Part shown: piece after piece, positions 8,517-16,462 of the stretch | Layout: the number at the start of each line of letters is the position of its first letter | How positions within the stretch are numbered: the stretch's first letter is position 1 | Origin: CAYJGJ01 sp964367585 | GTDB lineage: Bacteria > Bacillota > Clostridia > Peptostreptococcales > Anaerovoracaceae | Reading direction: 5' to 3' | NCBI GenBank assembly: GCA_964367585.1 | Contig: CAYIYH010000001.1 | Location: 372,001 to 436,000 of the forward strand | Length of the DNA: 64,000 bases | The notes under the pieces: generated by a model | Told to the model about the DNA's origin: nothing | Seen by the model: only the letters and a program-made list of their open reading frames with translations | Databases searched by the model: none | Program-made: the position numbers and the translations under genes

Positions 8517-8966
8517 TCACATGTTCTTATTTTGAATGGACGATGAAGATGCGAAAAATTCCTCAAGCTGTCTTTCTTCTTTTTTTTGTAGCATTTTAGT
8601 ATGCTCGTCGAGTCGCTTTTCCTTTAGCTTGTCTATGGTGGCTTCTTCTACTTTCGCTTGGAGTAATTCATTACGACACTGCTCCACCTCGGCCCCACAC
8701 GCTTTTACTACTACTTTTACTTCTTCTATTTTCGTCCTCAAGACTAGAAAATAGTTTTCGTACATGCGTATCTGCTCAACTCTATATGGCTTCTGTTTAT
8801 CTTCTTCCATTTTGAGAGCATACTCGTCGTTTTCATTTTCTAAATCCAACAAGCGCTCTTCCGCCTTTTTTAACTTTGCTATTGCGTCGGCCAGCTCTTG
8901 TTGTTTTTGATTCTTTATTTTTTCTTTGTAATTAAGGACTTTTTCCAACGAAAAATTAAACTTCAT
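8517..8966 (-). CDS. fliJ: Flagellar export chaperone FliJ
   Basis: 149 residues, almost entirely charged coiled coil, starting MKFNFSLEKVLNYKEK, the usual FliJ opening. FliJ is the export-apparatus stalk that contacts the FliI ATPase ring. I chose the ATG at 8966, with GGGGAT eight bases upstream. In most operons fliJ directly follows fliI. Here it is the first gene of the block, with DUF1292 and recA upstream. A TATAAT (minus strand, 8992-8997) could start transcription just after the terminator at 9005-9051. About 215 bases separate it from fliK, with no gene between. Confidence 0.85.
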   Translation of the reverse strand: MKFNFSLEKVLNYKEKIKNQKQQELADAIAKLKKAEERLLDLENENDEYALKMEEDKQKPYRVEQIRMYENYFLVLRTKIEEVKVVVKACGAEVEQCRNELLQAKVEEATIDKLKEKRLDEHTKMLQKKEERQLEEFFASSSSIQNKNM

Positions 8967-9004
8967 ATACAATCCCCGCTGTGCCCCTTGCTATTATACA
9001 CGAA

Positions 9005-9051
9005 AACAAGCAACTCAAAATGCGAGTGATTAACTCGCTGAGTTGCTTGTT
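9005..9051 (-). terminator. Hairpin after the DUF1292 gene
   Basis: AACAAGCAACTCA (9005-9017) pairs perfectly with TGAGTTGCTTGTT (9039-9051), and an inner GCGAG/CTCGC stem is nested inside. It starts one base past the DUF1292 stop on the minus strand. Only a weak TTTTC follows, so termination may be partial. It separates recA-DUF1292 from fliJ. Confidence 0.75.
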
Positions 9052-9052
9052 A

Positions 9053-9316
9053 TTATTCCTCTTCGGCCATAATAGCATCAAATTCTGCCACTACTTTTTC
9101 AAATAAATCATCGTCCTCTATGTCGAGAATTTCAAATTCATCTTCTCCAACCTCTTTGTATTCGTAAATATATACATCATCAGAACCATCCAAAGGTAAA
9201 AGCGCTATGTATTCAGCTTTTTCATATTCGAATATTCCCATGATTTCACATTCGACGTCGTTATCACCTTCAAATTCCAGTACAATTGTTTCCATTTCTT
9301 CATTATGGTTTGACAT
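9053..9316 (-). CDS. DUF1292 protein
   Basis: 87 residues, extremely acidic, with the family pattern IVLEFEGDNDVECEIMGIFEYE ... YIALLPLDGSDDVYIYEYKE shortened by no visible deletion. DUF1292 proteins are small cytoplasmic proteins of unknown function, common in Firmicutes near ruvX, yrzL or alaS genes; here it follows recA. The ATG at 9316 is preferred because GGAGG lies eight bases before it, while the ATG at 9322 is too close. Confidence 0.88.
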   Translation of the reverse strand: MSNHNEEMETIVLEFEGDNDVECEIMGIFEYEKAEYIALLPLDGSDDVYIYEYKEVGEDEFEILDIEDDDLFEKVVAEFDAIMAEEE

Positions 9317-9454
9317 TATCATTCCTCCCTATAAAATACAGCTATCAGTACTAATATATACCATTAAAAGGCATATATTGCAATACTTATTTTATGGAAT
9401 TTACATGGATTTTACCGTAGAATGCAATGCTTTACGAAGAAAATAGGTGATTAA

Positions 9455-10519
9455 TTATTCGACTATCACACCGTCTTCGTCAACAACTATTTTTTCCTCC
9501 GATGCAGCGCTATGGGAACTGGTATCGAGAAGCATTTTTTCAATCTTGTCCAATATATCGGGGTTGCTTTCCAAGTATTTTTTCACATTTTCCCTGCCTT
9601 GCCCAATTTTTTCGCCTTCAAAACTATACCATGCGCCCGATTTTTCGACTATTTTATTATTAGTCGCACAGTCCAACACATCGCCGGATCTAGATATTCC
9701 TTTTCCATACATTATGTCAAATTCCGCTTGTTTAAAAGGAGGTGCAACTTTATTTTTTACAATCTTTACCCTAGTCCTGTTTCCTAGCATCTCTTCACCA
9801 CTCTTAATAGTTTCGATTCTTCTTACATCTAGCCTTATAGATGAGTAAAACTTAAGTGCTCGACCACCGGTTGTAACTTCGGGACTGCCAAACATGACAC
9901 CCACTTTTTCTCTCAATTGGTTAATGAAAACTACACAAGTATTAGATTTGTGTACAGTTCCTGTCAGCTTACGCAATGCTTGAGACATTAACCTAGCCTG
10001 CAATCCAACATGAGTATCACCCATCTCACCTTGTATCTCTGCTCTAGGCACAAGTGCCGCAACTGAGTCTATTACAATAACATCTAGCGAACCACTTCTT
10101 GCAAGCATATCACATATCTCAAGTGCCTGCTCTCCTGTGTCGGGTTGCGCTACTAGCAATTCATCTACGTCCACTCCTAAATTTTTGGCATACTGCGGAT
10201 CAAGTGCGTGTTCTGCGTCAATAAATGCTGCCCTCCCCCCACTTTTTTGCGCTTGTGCAACAATATGTAGTGTGAGAGTTGTCTTACCCGAAGATTCCGG
10301 CCCAAATACCTCGATAATTCTTCCTTTCGGAACTCCACCGATTCCCGTAGCCAAGTCTAAGCTTATTGAACCTGTAGATATTGATTCTATATTTAACTTC
10401 GCAGTTTCATCTCCCAATTTCATGATAGAGCCTTTTCCAAATTGCTTTTGGATTTGTGCCATCGCTTCTTCTAGTGCCTCCATTCTATCATCTTTTTGCT
10501 TTTTTATTGCATCACTCAT
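9455..10519 (-). CDS. recA: Recombinase RecA
   Basis: 354 residues, full length. Walker A is GPESSGKTT (about 73-81), Walker B is LDVIVIDSVAALVPRAEI, and the L2 loop region is INQLREKVGVMFGSPEVTTG. The C-terminal domain ends in an acidic tail (EEKIVVDEDGVIVE). It forms ATP-dependent filaments on single-stranded DNA for recombination and drives LexA cleavage. The ATG at 10519 has an AAGGAG site. I find no clear GAAC-N4-GTTC LexA box in the 246 bases upstream, only the dyad ACATG-A-CATGT at 10620-10630. Confidence 0.98.
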   Translation of the reverse strand: MSDAIKKQKDDRMEALEEAMAQIQKQFGKGSIMKLGDETAKLNIESISTGSISLDLATGIGGVPKGRIIEVFGPESSGKTTLTLHIVAQAQKSGGRAAFIDAEHALDPQYAKNLGVDVDELLVAQPDTGEQALEICDMLARSGSLDVIVIDSVAALVPRAEIQGEMGDTHVGLQARLMSQALRKLTGTVHKSNTCVVFINQLREKVGVMFGSPEVTTGGRALKFYSSIRLDVRRIETIKSGEEMLGNRTRVKIVKNKVAPPFKQAEFDIMYGKGISRSGDVLDCATNNKIVEKSGAWYSFEGEKIGQGRENVKKYLESNPDILDKIEKMLLDTSSHSAASEEKIVVDEDGVIVE

Positions 10520-10766
10520 GCTATTTCTCCTTTCGTCGAATCCACGGCTTTAATATGATTATTTGCTGCGAATCCTATTTATCTCCCTAACTGTCATGCG
10601 GGCTCATAATTATTTGCATACATGACATGTCTATATTAGCCAGTCCAATTTGACTATATTCTATATTCTATATTCAATTATATATATTCTATATTATTTT
10701 TCAATCTATTTCTATTTTACTATGCAACAAAAACAAACATAAATACATCATTATTCGACATGTTTT

Positions 10767-11939
10767 TTAATATGCCCTCACATATTCGTCAAAAGTAATT
10801 CCCTTGTTATGAATCTCCGTTGCTACGTCTACTCCCAAATATCGTAGGTGCCATGGCTCATAAATATATCCTGTTATATATGTTTTATTTTTTGGATATC
10901 TTACAATAAAACCATATTTGTGTGCATTGTTTTCGAGCCATATGCCCTCAGGCATACTTCCCATTTCTTCACTCAATGAGTATCCAAGGTTTGCAGTAGA
11001 TACATCGATAGCATACCCCGTCTGATGTTCGCTTGTTCCGGGGAGTGCGCTGTACATTTTGGCATTTTCTACTCCGTCTCGGTCAGAATATTGATTAAAG
11101 AGTCTCAATTGGAGAGCATAATCTCGATATGGTGAGATTATGAGGTAGTCTATCCCCTCGGATAATGCCGCCTCATACATTGATTTATAGGCGTCCAGAA
11201 CGACAGATTTTATCATTCCCCACGCCCCATACGAACCTACACTAACCAAATCAGTAGGAACATAATTTTGAGAAAGCTTAGTTCCTGTTTTACTCACATA
11301 TATAAGCACATCACCGTTGTCCGACTGTCTACCCTCATCCGAAGAAACTACAGCATATCCAGAGAGAGTTGCAGAAGAAACTATTTCTACACTACTACTT
11401 TCAGACGATTCATTTCCATGCTCGTCTGTCGCTGTTGCTTTTACGTAATATTCGCCTTCTTTGTCAAAATTGCAATCCGTGTTTATCTCAACATCATAGT
11501 TGCTAAAATCACTCACAACGAATATATTCTTTAAATCTTCGACCGAATAACCACCACCTGCGGCAAATTTTATTTTTTCTATTGCAATGACAGGGGGAGT
11601 TGTGTCTTTGATAATAACATCTACCGTTACTTTTTCGGCTTCATATTCTATTATTAATTCATACTCTCCGACATTAGAAAAATCGACATTACTAAAGTCA
11701 ACCGTAGAATTATCTAAATATTCCTGCTCGCAGGAATCTGATAAGTAATCACTAGACTCTTCGGGAATTATCGTTTCACCTAGCTCAATGATAATACCAT
11801 TGTCCACAAGCGAGTTTTTTAAAATGAGTTTTACGGGTTCTCTAAAATGTAAATACGTTGATAAACCTACTGCTGCAAAAAAAAACATCACACATATAAA
11901 AATTATTCTATTCTTCTTCTTTTTTCTCTTGTGACTCAA
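10767..11939 (-). CDS. Membrane-anchored VanY-type D-alanyl-D-alanine carboxypeptidase
   Basis: 390 residues. A basic N-terminus and one membrane helix (about 11-29) export the protein. The middle (about 75-190) is a DUF5011/Ig-like wall-spacer domain (VDVIIKDTTPPVIAIEK, then KATATDEHGNESSESS). The C-terminal third is a peptidase M15B (VanY) domain with the zinc motifs SEHQTGYAIDVS and EPWHLRYLG. It should trim D-Ala from peptidoglycan stem peptides outside the membrane. The start is probably TTG at 11939, with GGAG seven bases upstream. There is no vancomycin-resistance context, so this is likely ordinary wall maintenance. Confidence 0.9.
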   Translation of the reverse strand: MSHKRKKKKNRIIFICVMFFFAAVGLSTYLHFREPVKLILKNSLVDNGIIIELGETIIPEESSDYLSDSCEQEYLDNSTVDFSNVDFSNVGEYELIIEYEAEKVTVDVIIKDTTPPVIAIEKIKFAAGGGYSVEDLKNIFVVSDFSNYDVEINTDCNFDKEGEYYVKATATDEHGNESSESSSVEIVSSATLSGYAVVSSDEGRQSDNGDVLIYVSKTGTKLSQNYVPTDLVSVGSYGAWGMIKSVVLDAYKSMYEAALSEGIDYLIISPYRDYALQLRLFNQYSDRDGVENAKMYSALPGTSEHQTGYAIDVSTANLGYSLSEEMGSMPEGIWLENNAHKYGFIVRYPKNKTYITGYIYEPWHLRYLGVDVATEIHNKGITFDEYVRAY

Positions 11940-11973
11940 TATACTACTCCAGACCTATCAGCTCATAGCAATA

Positions 11974-13164
11974 CTAAACTAATCTGTATCCTTCCTTTTT
12001 GAAGCATTCTTTTATTTGATCTAGATGTTCATGGTTTCTAGTTTCCATTGTTATATGTAAAATACAGTCATTAACAGAAGAGTTTTCTACACCGACTTTA
12101 TGATTTACCTTTGTAACATTGCCGCCATTTTGGGCTATGATTGTAGAAACTGCCTGTAGTTGACCGGGTTTATCTAACAATTCAATTGCAATATCTGTTA
12201 ACCGACCCGACATTGACAGTCCGCGGTTTATTACTCTTGATAGTATACTTACATCTATATTTCCTCCCGATACGATCGCACAAGTTTTCTTTCCCGCCAA
12301 CTTAAGTTTGTCGAAAAGCAATGCTGCAACAGAAACGGCACCTGCACCCTCGGCAACAAGCTTTTCTTTTTCCATCAACATCAAAATTGCTGCAGCGATT
12401 TCATCATCCGTAACTACAACCATATCGTCCACATATTCCTTGCATAATTCATAAGTCAAGACCCCCGGTTGCTTAACCGCAATTCCATCTGCAAACGTTT
12501 TAATATTATTAATAACAGTTCTGCTATCTTCTTCTATTGCAGCAATCATACTTCCTGCACCACTCGCCTGCACACCGTACACCTTGCACTTTGGATTGAG
12601 TTTTTTGATTGCATATGCGACCCCCGAAATCAGTCCACCACCGCCGATAGGAACGACTACAGCTTCAACATCGGATAATTGCTCGAGAATTTCGAGTCCA
12701 ATTGTTCCTTGTCCACATATGACATCCTCATCGTCAAACGGATGTATGAATGTTGCATTTGTTTCTTTTTGAAACTGCACTGCTGCTGCGTAAGCATCAT
12801 CGTATACTCCATCGATCAGCTTAATGTTCGTGCCGTACGATCTAGTGGCCTCTACTTTTGCGATAGGGGCTGTACTGGGCAAAAATATTGTTGCCTCTGC
12901 GCTCATGACTTTTGCTGCCAAAGCTACACCTTGTGCATGGTTTCCTGCAGAGCAGGCGACTAGTCCTTTCTTCCTCTCTTCCTCAGAAAGATTAGCAATC
13001 TTAAAATATGCACCTCTTAATTTAAATGACCCTGTTTTTTGCAGGTTTTCCGTCTTCAAATATATTTCGTCTGACTTCCACATATTTGCAGCTCGAATTA
13101 CTTCTGTTTTCCGTGCTACTTTACTTAATTCAAATTGTGCTTGATAGATTTTTTCTAAATTCAT
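11974..13164 (-). CDS. ilvA: Threonine ammonia-lyase
   Basis: 396 residues. PLP lysine is K48 in KTGSFKLRGAYFK; the glycine-rich phosphate loop is VVPIGGGGLISGVA, and SGGNIDVS lies near 300. A single C-terminal ACT-like domain (about 325-396, DIAIELLDKPGQLQAVS) fits the shorter, TdcB-like class common in Clostridia rather than the two-ACT biosynthetic IlvA. It converts L-threonine to 2-oxobutanoate and ammonia, for isoleucine synthesis or catabolism. No other branched-chain genes are near. It starts one base after the rnhB frame ends on the gene-order map (rnhB is downstream), with GGAG before the ATG. Confidence 0.93.
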   Translation of the reverse strand: MNLEKIYQAQFELSKVARKTEVIRAANMWKSDEIYLKTENLQKTGSFKLRGAYFKIANLSEEERKKGLVACSAGNHAQGVALAAKVMSAEATIFLPSTAPIAKVEATRSYGTNIKLIDGVYDDAYAAAVQFQKETNATFIHPFDDEDVICGQGTIGLEILEQLSDVEAVVVPIGGGGLISGVAYAIKKLNPKCKVYGVQASGAGSMIAAIEEDSRTVINNIKTFADGIAVKQPGVLTYELCKEYVDDMVVVTDDEIAAAILMLMEKEKLVAEGAGAVSVAALLFDKLKLAGKKTCAIVSGGNIDVSILSRVINRGLSMSGRLTDIAIELLDKPGQLQAVSTIIAQNGGNVTKVNHKVGVENSSVNDCILHITMETRNHEHLDQIKECFKKEGYRLV

Positions 13165-13165
13165 T

Positions 13166-13861
13166 TTATTTGTACTCCTTCAAGAATGACCTACGGTGTA
13201 TTGGTGTAATCCCGTATTTAGTTATGCCCTCATAATGTTCTTTTGTGCCGTAACCTTTATTTTTTTCGAACGCATATCCATCATACTCCTTATGTATTTC
13301 TACCATATAATTATCTCTTGTAACTTTTGCCAATATCGAAGCTGCTGCTATAGATATACACATCTCGTCTCCCTTGACAATAGAATCACTGGAAACATTC
13401 AAAGCATCTATCCTTACTGCGTCAATAAGTACATGTTCAATATGTCGCCCTTCTTTTTGATTAAGTTTATTGTCTAAACTTTCGATCGACAAAATCATCG
13501 CCCTTTTTGTCGCATTAAGTATATTAATTTCATCGATTACATTATTATCTACAAATGCAACGTCATATGCAATAGCCTCTTCAATTATTATTTCGTAGAG
13601 CTCGGCCCGTTTTTTTGCAGAGAGTTTTTTGGAATCGTCTATTCCCAATATACTTATTGTCTCCGGAAAAACCACAGAAGCCGCAACTACGGGGCCGGCA
13701 AGGCACCCCCTGCCAACTTCATCAACCCCTGCTATATACCGAATCCCTTTCTTATGCAATAGGTTCTCATATTTTGTCATTTCTGCTAACTTTACATTTA
13801 GCTTTTCTAGCCTAGATTCATTCATGGTCAAGCCTCTGATTTTACTATCTTCCGGAAGCAC
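13166..13861 (-). CDS. rnhB: Ribonuclease HII
   Basis: 231 residues from a GTG at 13861 behind GGAGG. An ATG at 13825 (MNESRLEK) is the alternative and removes 12 residues. The catalytic motif AGVDEVGRGCLAGPV supplies the first Asp and the Glu. A third acid lies in VLIDAVRID and a fourth in the VTRDN segment after IAAASILAKVTRD. It cleaves RNA in RNA-DNA hybrids and at single ribonucleotides. It is next to ilvA (downstream of its own promoter side is rbgA); rbgA-rnhB adjacency is common in Firmicutes. Confidence 0.95.
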   Translation of the reverse strand: MLPEDSKIRGLTMNESRLEKLNVKLAEMTKYENLLHKKGIRYIAGVDEVGRGCLAGPVVAASVVFPETISILGIDDSKKLSAKKRAELYEIIIEEAIAYDVAFVDNNVIDEINILNATKRAMILSIESLDNKLNQKEGRHIEHVLIDAVRIDALNVSSDSIVKGDEMCISIAAASILAKVTRDNYMVEIHKEYDGYAFEKNKGYGTKEHYEGITKYGITPIHRRSFLKEYK

Positions 13862-13992
13862 CTGCCTCCAGCTGAAACTCTGAAAAAGTTAAAACACGCT
13901 CAGCACTTATTTTATTGAAACTATGAACGTCGTCGTGCTAAAGTTATATCACATAGAACGGTAATAAGTCAAACGAGTGCTACTGTGGAGAT

Positions 13993-14043
13993 TTCAATAT
14001 ATGCATTGCTGCCGAACTTTCAATACAAGTGTTGCTGCTGGAC
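13993..14043. repeat. Two imperfect 25-26 bp tandem units
   Basis: TTCAATAT/ATGCATTGCTGCCGAAC (13993-14017) is followed by TTTCAATA/CAAGTGTTGCTGCTGGAC (14018-14043). The units agree at most positions (TTCAATA, then TTGCTGC, then GAC). They sit just past the rbgA stop on the minus strand. No hairpin or reading frame explains them. Confidence 0.5.
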
Positions 14044-14046
14044 CTG

Positions 14047-14973
14047 TCATATTAGTTGTCCTTTGTTCATAAATTCAAGCGTAATATTACCGATTTTTCC
14101 ACTTCGAAATTCATCGAATATAGCCCTAGCACATCTCTCATAGTCAATTCTATTTCCAGATAAAATATATCCTCTTTTTATGGCAATTTTTTCCATGTTT
14201 TCTAATGGTATATCTGATAATTGTTCTATTTTATAACGCTCCATGAGCCCTCTCGGATAATTAACTTGTAAGACTTTTATTAACTCTAGGGCAAGATCTG
14301 CTATATCTAGTATTTCATCCCTTATTGATCCACAAAATGCCAAGTTAAGCCCTACATTCATGTCCTCGAATTTAGGCCACAATATTCCGGGAGTGTCTAG
14401 CAATTGCATATCATTTTGCAATGTGATCCATTGCTTTCCTTTTGTTACACCCGGCCTATCCCCTGTCTTGGTACTCTTTTTGCCAACCATCCTATTTATC
14501 AAAGAGGATTTTCCGACATTAGGAACCCCCACAATCATGATTCTGAGAGGCTTCTTCCTAATACTACCCTCGTTTATTTCATCTTTTATACTAGCTAATG
14601 TCTTATTTAAAGTGTCTAAGCCTTTGCCATTTAAGGAGTTCATCATAATTGTTAAATTTCCAATTGAATCAAAATATTCTTTCCACTTTTTATTATGCGA
14701 ACTGTCGGATAAGTCGCTTTTATTCAACACGATAATTCTTTTTTTTCCGGCTACCAATTCATCTATTATAGGATTTCTGCTCGAAATTGGAATCCTAGCA
14801 TCTATTACCTCGATTACTACATTTACAAGCTTTAGATTTTCCGCAATCAATTCCCTGGTTTTTTTCATGTGTCCGGGATACCAATTTATGTTAGCATTAG
14901 AAGTCGTTGATGAATCCTTTGTACCTTCGACTTTCTTATTTTCTCTTTCTGCCCTTTTTTCATGCATTTTCAT
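14047..14973 (-). CDS. rbgA: Ribosome biogenesis GTPase RbgA (YlqF)
   Basis: About 308 residues from the ATG at 14973, which has GGAGG seven bases upstream. It is a circularly permuted GTPase: G4 (VLNKSDL) and G5 come before G1 (GVPNVGKSSLINRM) and G3 (LLDTPGIL). The opening NINWYPGHMKKTRELI is the RbgA signature. The C-terminal helical domain (about 210-305) binds rRNA. RbgA acts late in 50S subunit assembly. The extra 35 or so polar residues before the PGHM motif are a little longer than in Bacillus. A good promoter lies at 15015-15044. Confidence 0.95.
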   Translation of the reverse strand: MKMHEKRAERENKKVEGTKDSSTTSNANINWYPGHMKKTRELIAENLKLVNVVIEVIDARIPISSRNPIIDELVAGKKRIIVLNKSDLSDSSHNKKWKEYFDSIGNLTIMMNSLNGKGLDTLNKTLASIKDEINEGSIRKKPLRIMIVGVPNVGKSSLINRMVGKKSTKTGDRPGVTKGKQWITLQNDMQLLDTPGILWPKFEDMNVGLNLAFCGSIRDEILDIADLALELIKVLQVNYPRGLMERYKIEQLSDIPLENMEKIAIKRGYILSGNRIDYERCARAIFDEFRSGKIGNITLEFMNKGQLI

Positions 14974-15014
14974 GATATCGCCTCCATTTACCAAAATCTG
15001 CTGCTCACCGCCTT

Positions 15015-15044
15015 ATTATACAATAGAAAAAGCCTATATTTCAA
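15015..15044 (-). promoter_or_regulatory. Promoter of rbgA
   Basis: On the minus strand TTGAAA (15039-15044) and TATAAT (15015-15020) are 18 bases apart. The -35 box lies inside the loop of the upstream terminator hairpin (15030-15049), so the two signals overlap. Confidence 0.65.
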
Positions 15045-15049
15045 GGCTT
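15030..15049 (-). terminator. Terminator after the AmiS/UreI gene
   Basis: AAGCCT (15030-15035) and AGGCTT (15044-15049) form a six-pair stem, followed on the minus strand by TTTTC. It is about 120 bases past the stop of the gene at 15169. Confidence 0.55.
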
Positions 15050-15168
15050 AATAATTACTATTCTCATTTATTCGCTATTGTTTTATTATCTAACAATAAA
15101 GCAATTCATTTTTACTCAATTTCGGATATGCAGTTTTCACTTGTTAAGTTCTATTTCTAAGGGTAACA

Positions 15169-15663
15169 CTACCATATCTCAAAAAACATCATTATTGCAG
15201 GTATGAAAGCTGCGAATATTCCCTCCGCTATGCAAAGGCAAGGCGTGAACTTTCCGAGTGGTTTATTTAGCACAACCTCGACAAACGTAGAAGCCCACAG
15301 AATTGACCACGCAAACCACAAATACGCATAATTATATGTAGCGGTATTTAGCGAGCTAATTCCCATAACAATTGCAAATATTGCTACCATTAAAGAATAC
15401 CATCCATTTGCTTTTGGATCTAAATCAAACAACAAATTACACGCTATGATTGCATAAGTAAATCCGAAGAGAAATCCGCCCCCTACATTACTATAATCCA
15501 CCATCGTTTCCGCTCGTCCTAATGCAATGAAATTACCAAATATCAAAACAATTGCGGTTATTATATTCATAAGTGCGATACTCTTAGGATTTGATTTTTG
15601 TAATATTAAACATCCATTTGAGATGAGTGTAATTCCGACAAATAATAAAGCTACTCCTAACAT
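15169..15663 (-). CDS. AmiS/UreI family channel, candidate amide or nicotinamide transporter
   Basis: 164 residues with six hydrophobic segments filling the protein, the size and topology of the AmiS/UreI family (MLGVALLFVGITLISNG, VGGGFLFGFTYAI, NGWYSLMVAIFAI, LWFAWSILWASTFVE). Known members pass urea or short-chain amides through the membrane. No urease or amidase gene is nearby. The upstream neighbour, 147 bases away on the same strand, is the niacin repressor NiaR. The promoter of this gene carries a palindrome at the predicted start site. I infer that the substrate may be nicotinamide; this is not shown by the sequence. Confidence 0.85.
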   Translation of the reverse strand: MLGVALLFVGITLISNGCLILQKSNPKSIALMNIITAIVLIFGNFIALGRAETMVDYSNVGGGFLFGFTYAIIACNLLFDLDPKANGWYSLMVAIFAIVMGISSLNTATYNYAYLWFAWSILWASTFVEVVLNKPLGKFTPCLCIAEGIFAAFIPAIMMFFEIW

Positions 15664-15699
15664 TTTATTTCCATTTCCTTTCTATACGGCACCCCCTTG

Positions 15700-15711
15700 G
15701 TGTCATGACAC
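15700..15711. promoter_or_regulatory. Palindromic operator at the AmiS/UreI transcription start, candidate NiaR site
   Basis: GTGTCATGACAC is a perfect 12-base palindrome, 36 bases upstream of the ATG at 15663, extended on one side by ATGTATAT. Given the -10 box at 15718-15723, it covers about +1 to +12, a good place to block transcription. NiaR is encoded next door and known NiaR sites contain TGTC/GACA-type half-sites; the assignment is inference. Confidence 0.5.
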
Positions 15712-15717
15712 ATGTAT

Positions 15718-15746
15718 ATACTACCATGCGCATGGAAACTATTCAA
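15718..15746 (-). promoter_or_regulatory. Promoter of the AmiS/UreI gene with palindromic spacer
   Basis: Minus strand: TTGAAT (15741-15746), 17-base spacer, TAGTAT (15718-15723). The spacer contains a second perfect palindrome, CCATGCGCATGG (15724-15735), whose centre is 24 bases from that of the operator at 15700-15711. Confidence 0.6.
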
Positions 15747-15810
15747 GCAATACTTTAAATGATATGCAAAAATTCGTGTAGATTTTGATTTAAAACGATA
15801 TTGCGTAATT

Positions 15811-16311
15811 TTAGGTAGTAACGTGTATTTTTTGCAAAACCCTTTTTACTTCTTCGAAATGTCCTGAAGTGGGGCAATACAACGTATGAAAATGGTAATT
15901 ATCGGAAAGACTGCATAGCGGCTTAAAATCACTTCCTTCTAATCTTTCAATAAACTCCGCAACATCCTTATTTGTGTATATGCTGAGATTCGCGGAAAGT
16001 TGCCCATATACTTCATGTTCTATCACTACGTCGACAACGCCACAACCACATTCAACTATTGCATATAGTTCTTTTGCGACATCTTCTTTGTTGTGTTTAC
16101 ACGCAATTACATATCGTGAATCGTTACTTTTCTCTATGATATACCCTTTCGGGGTTGCCGTTATTTTTTCTCCCCTTGCACGAAGCAATGCAATATCATT
16201 TACAATCACCTGCCTACTGACAGATAAAATTCTTCCCAGCTCACTTGCACTAATCGGGGCTTCGGAAACTTTTAACTTACTTATGATATACGATTTGCGA
16301 CTTTCAACCAT
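15811..16311 (-). CDS. niaR: Niacin-responsive transcriptional repressor NiaR
   Basis: 166 residues. An N-terminal winged helix (HTH_11, about 5-55: ISASELGRILSVSRQVIVNDI) is followed by a 3H domain (about 75-160). The three conserved histidine places that bind metal and niacin are visible in VVIEHEVYGQL, NYHFHTLYC and SGHFEEV. NiaR (YrxA) represses NAD synthesis and niacin uptake genes when nicotinic acid is present. GGAGGG precedes the ATG. A TGACAC half-site upstream of this gene (about 16367) might allow autoregulation, but it is weak. Confidence 0.92.
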   Translation of the reverse strand: MVESRKSYIISKLKVSEAPISASELGRILSVSRQVIVNDIALLRARGEKITATPKGYIIEKSNDSRYVIACKHNKEDVAKELYAIVECGCGVVDVVIEHEVYGQLSANLSIYTNKDVAEFIERLEGSDFKPLCSLSDNYHFHTLYCPTSGHFEEVKRVLQKIHVTT

Positions 16312-16462
16312 TCAAATTCCCTCCATATTTACCCATTATAACATTCAATCATAATTCTGACACACAACTATTTCTTAAAGGTAAGAATTATTCCAACAAT
16401 TGACCCTACAAAATAATTGGAGACACCCTTACGAATATCCAGCGAAATATTTTTTCCTTATT

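Noticed and set aside
9447..9848. Plus-strand open frames across recA, such as 9447-9848 and 10137-10553
   Set aside because: They are antisense shadows of recA. They have no ribosome site and their composition reflects the opposite-strand codons.
10520..10766. LexA box upstream of recA
   Set aside because: No GAAC-N4-GTTC match. ACATG-A-CATGT at 10620-10630 is a dyad, but it does not fit the known motif and lies about 100 bases from the start codon.
10767..11939. Vancomycin resistance VanY
   Set aside because: The domain is VanY-like, but no vanHAX or vanRS genes accompany it. The response-regulator stub at 36170 is far away and broken.
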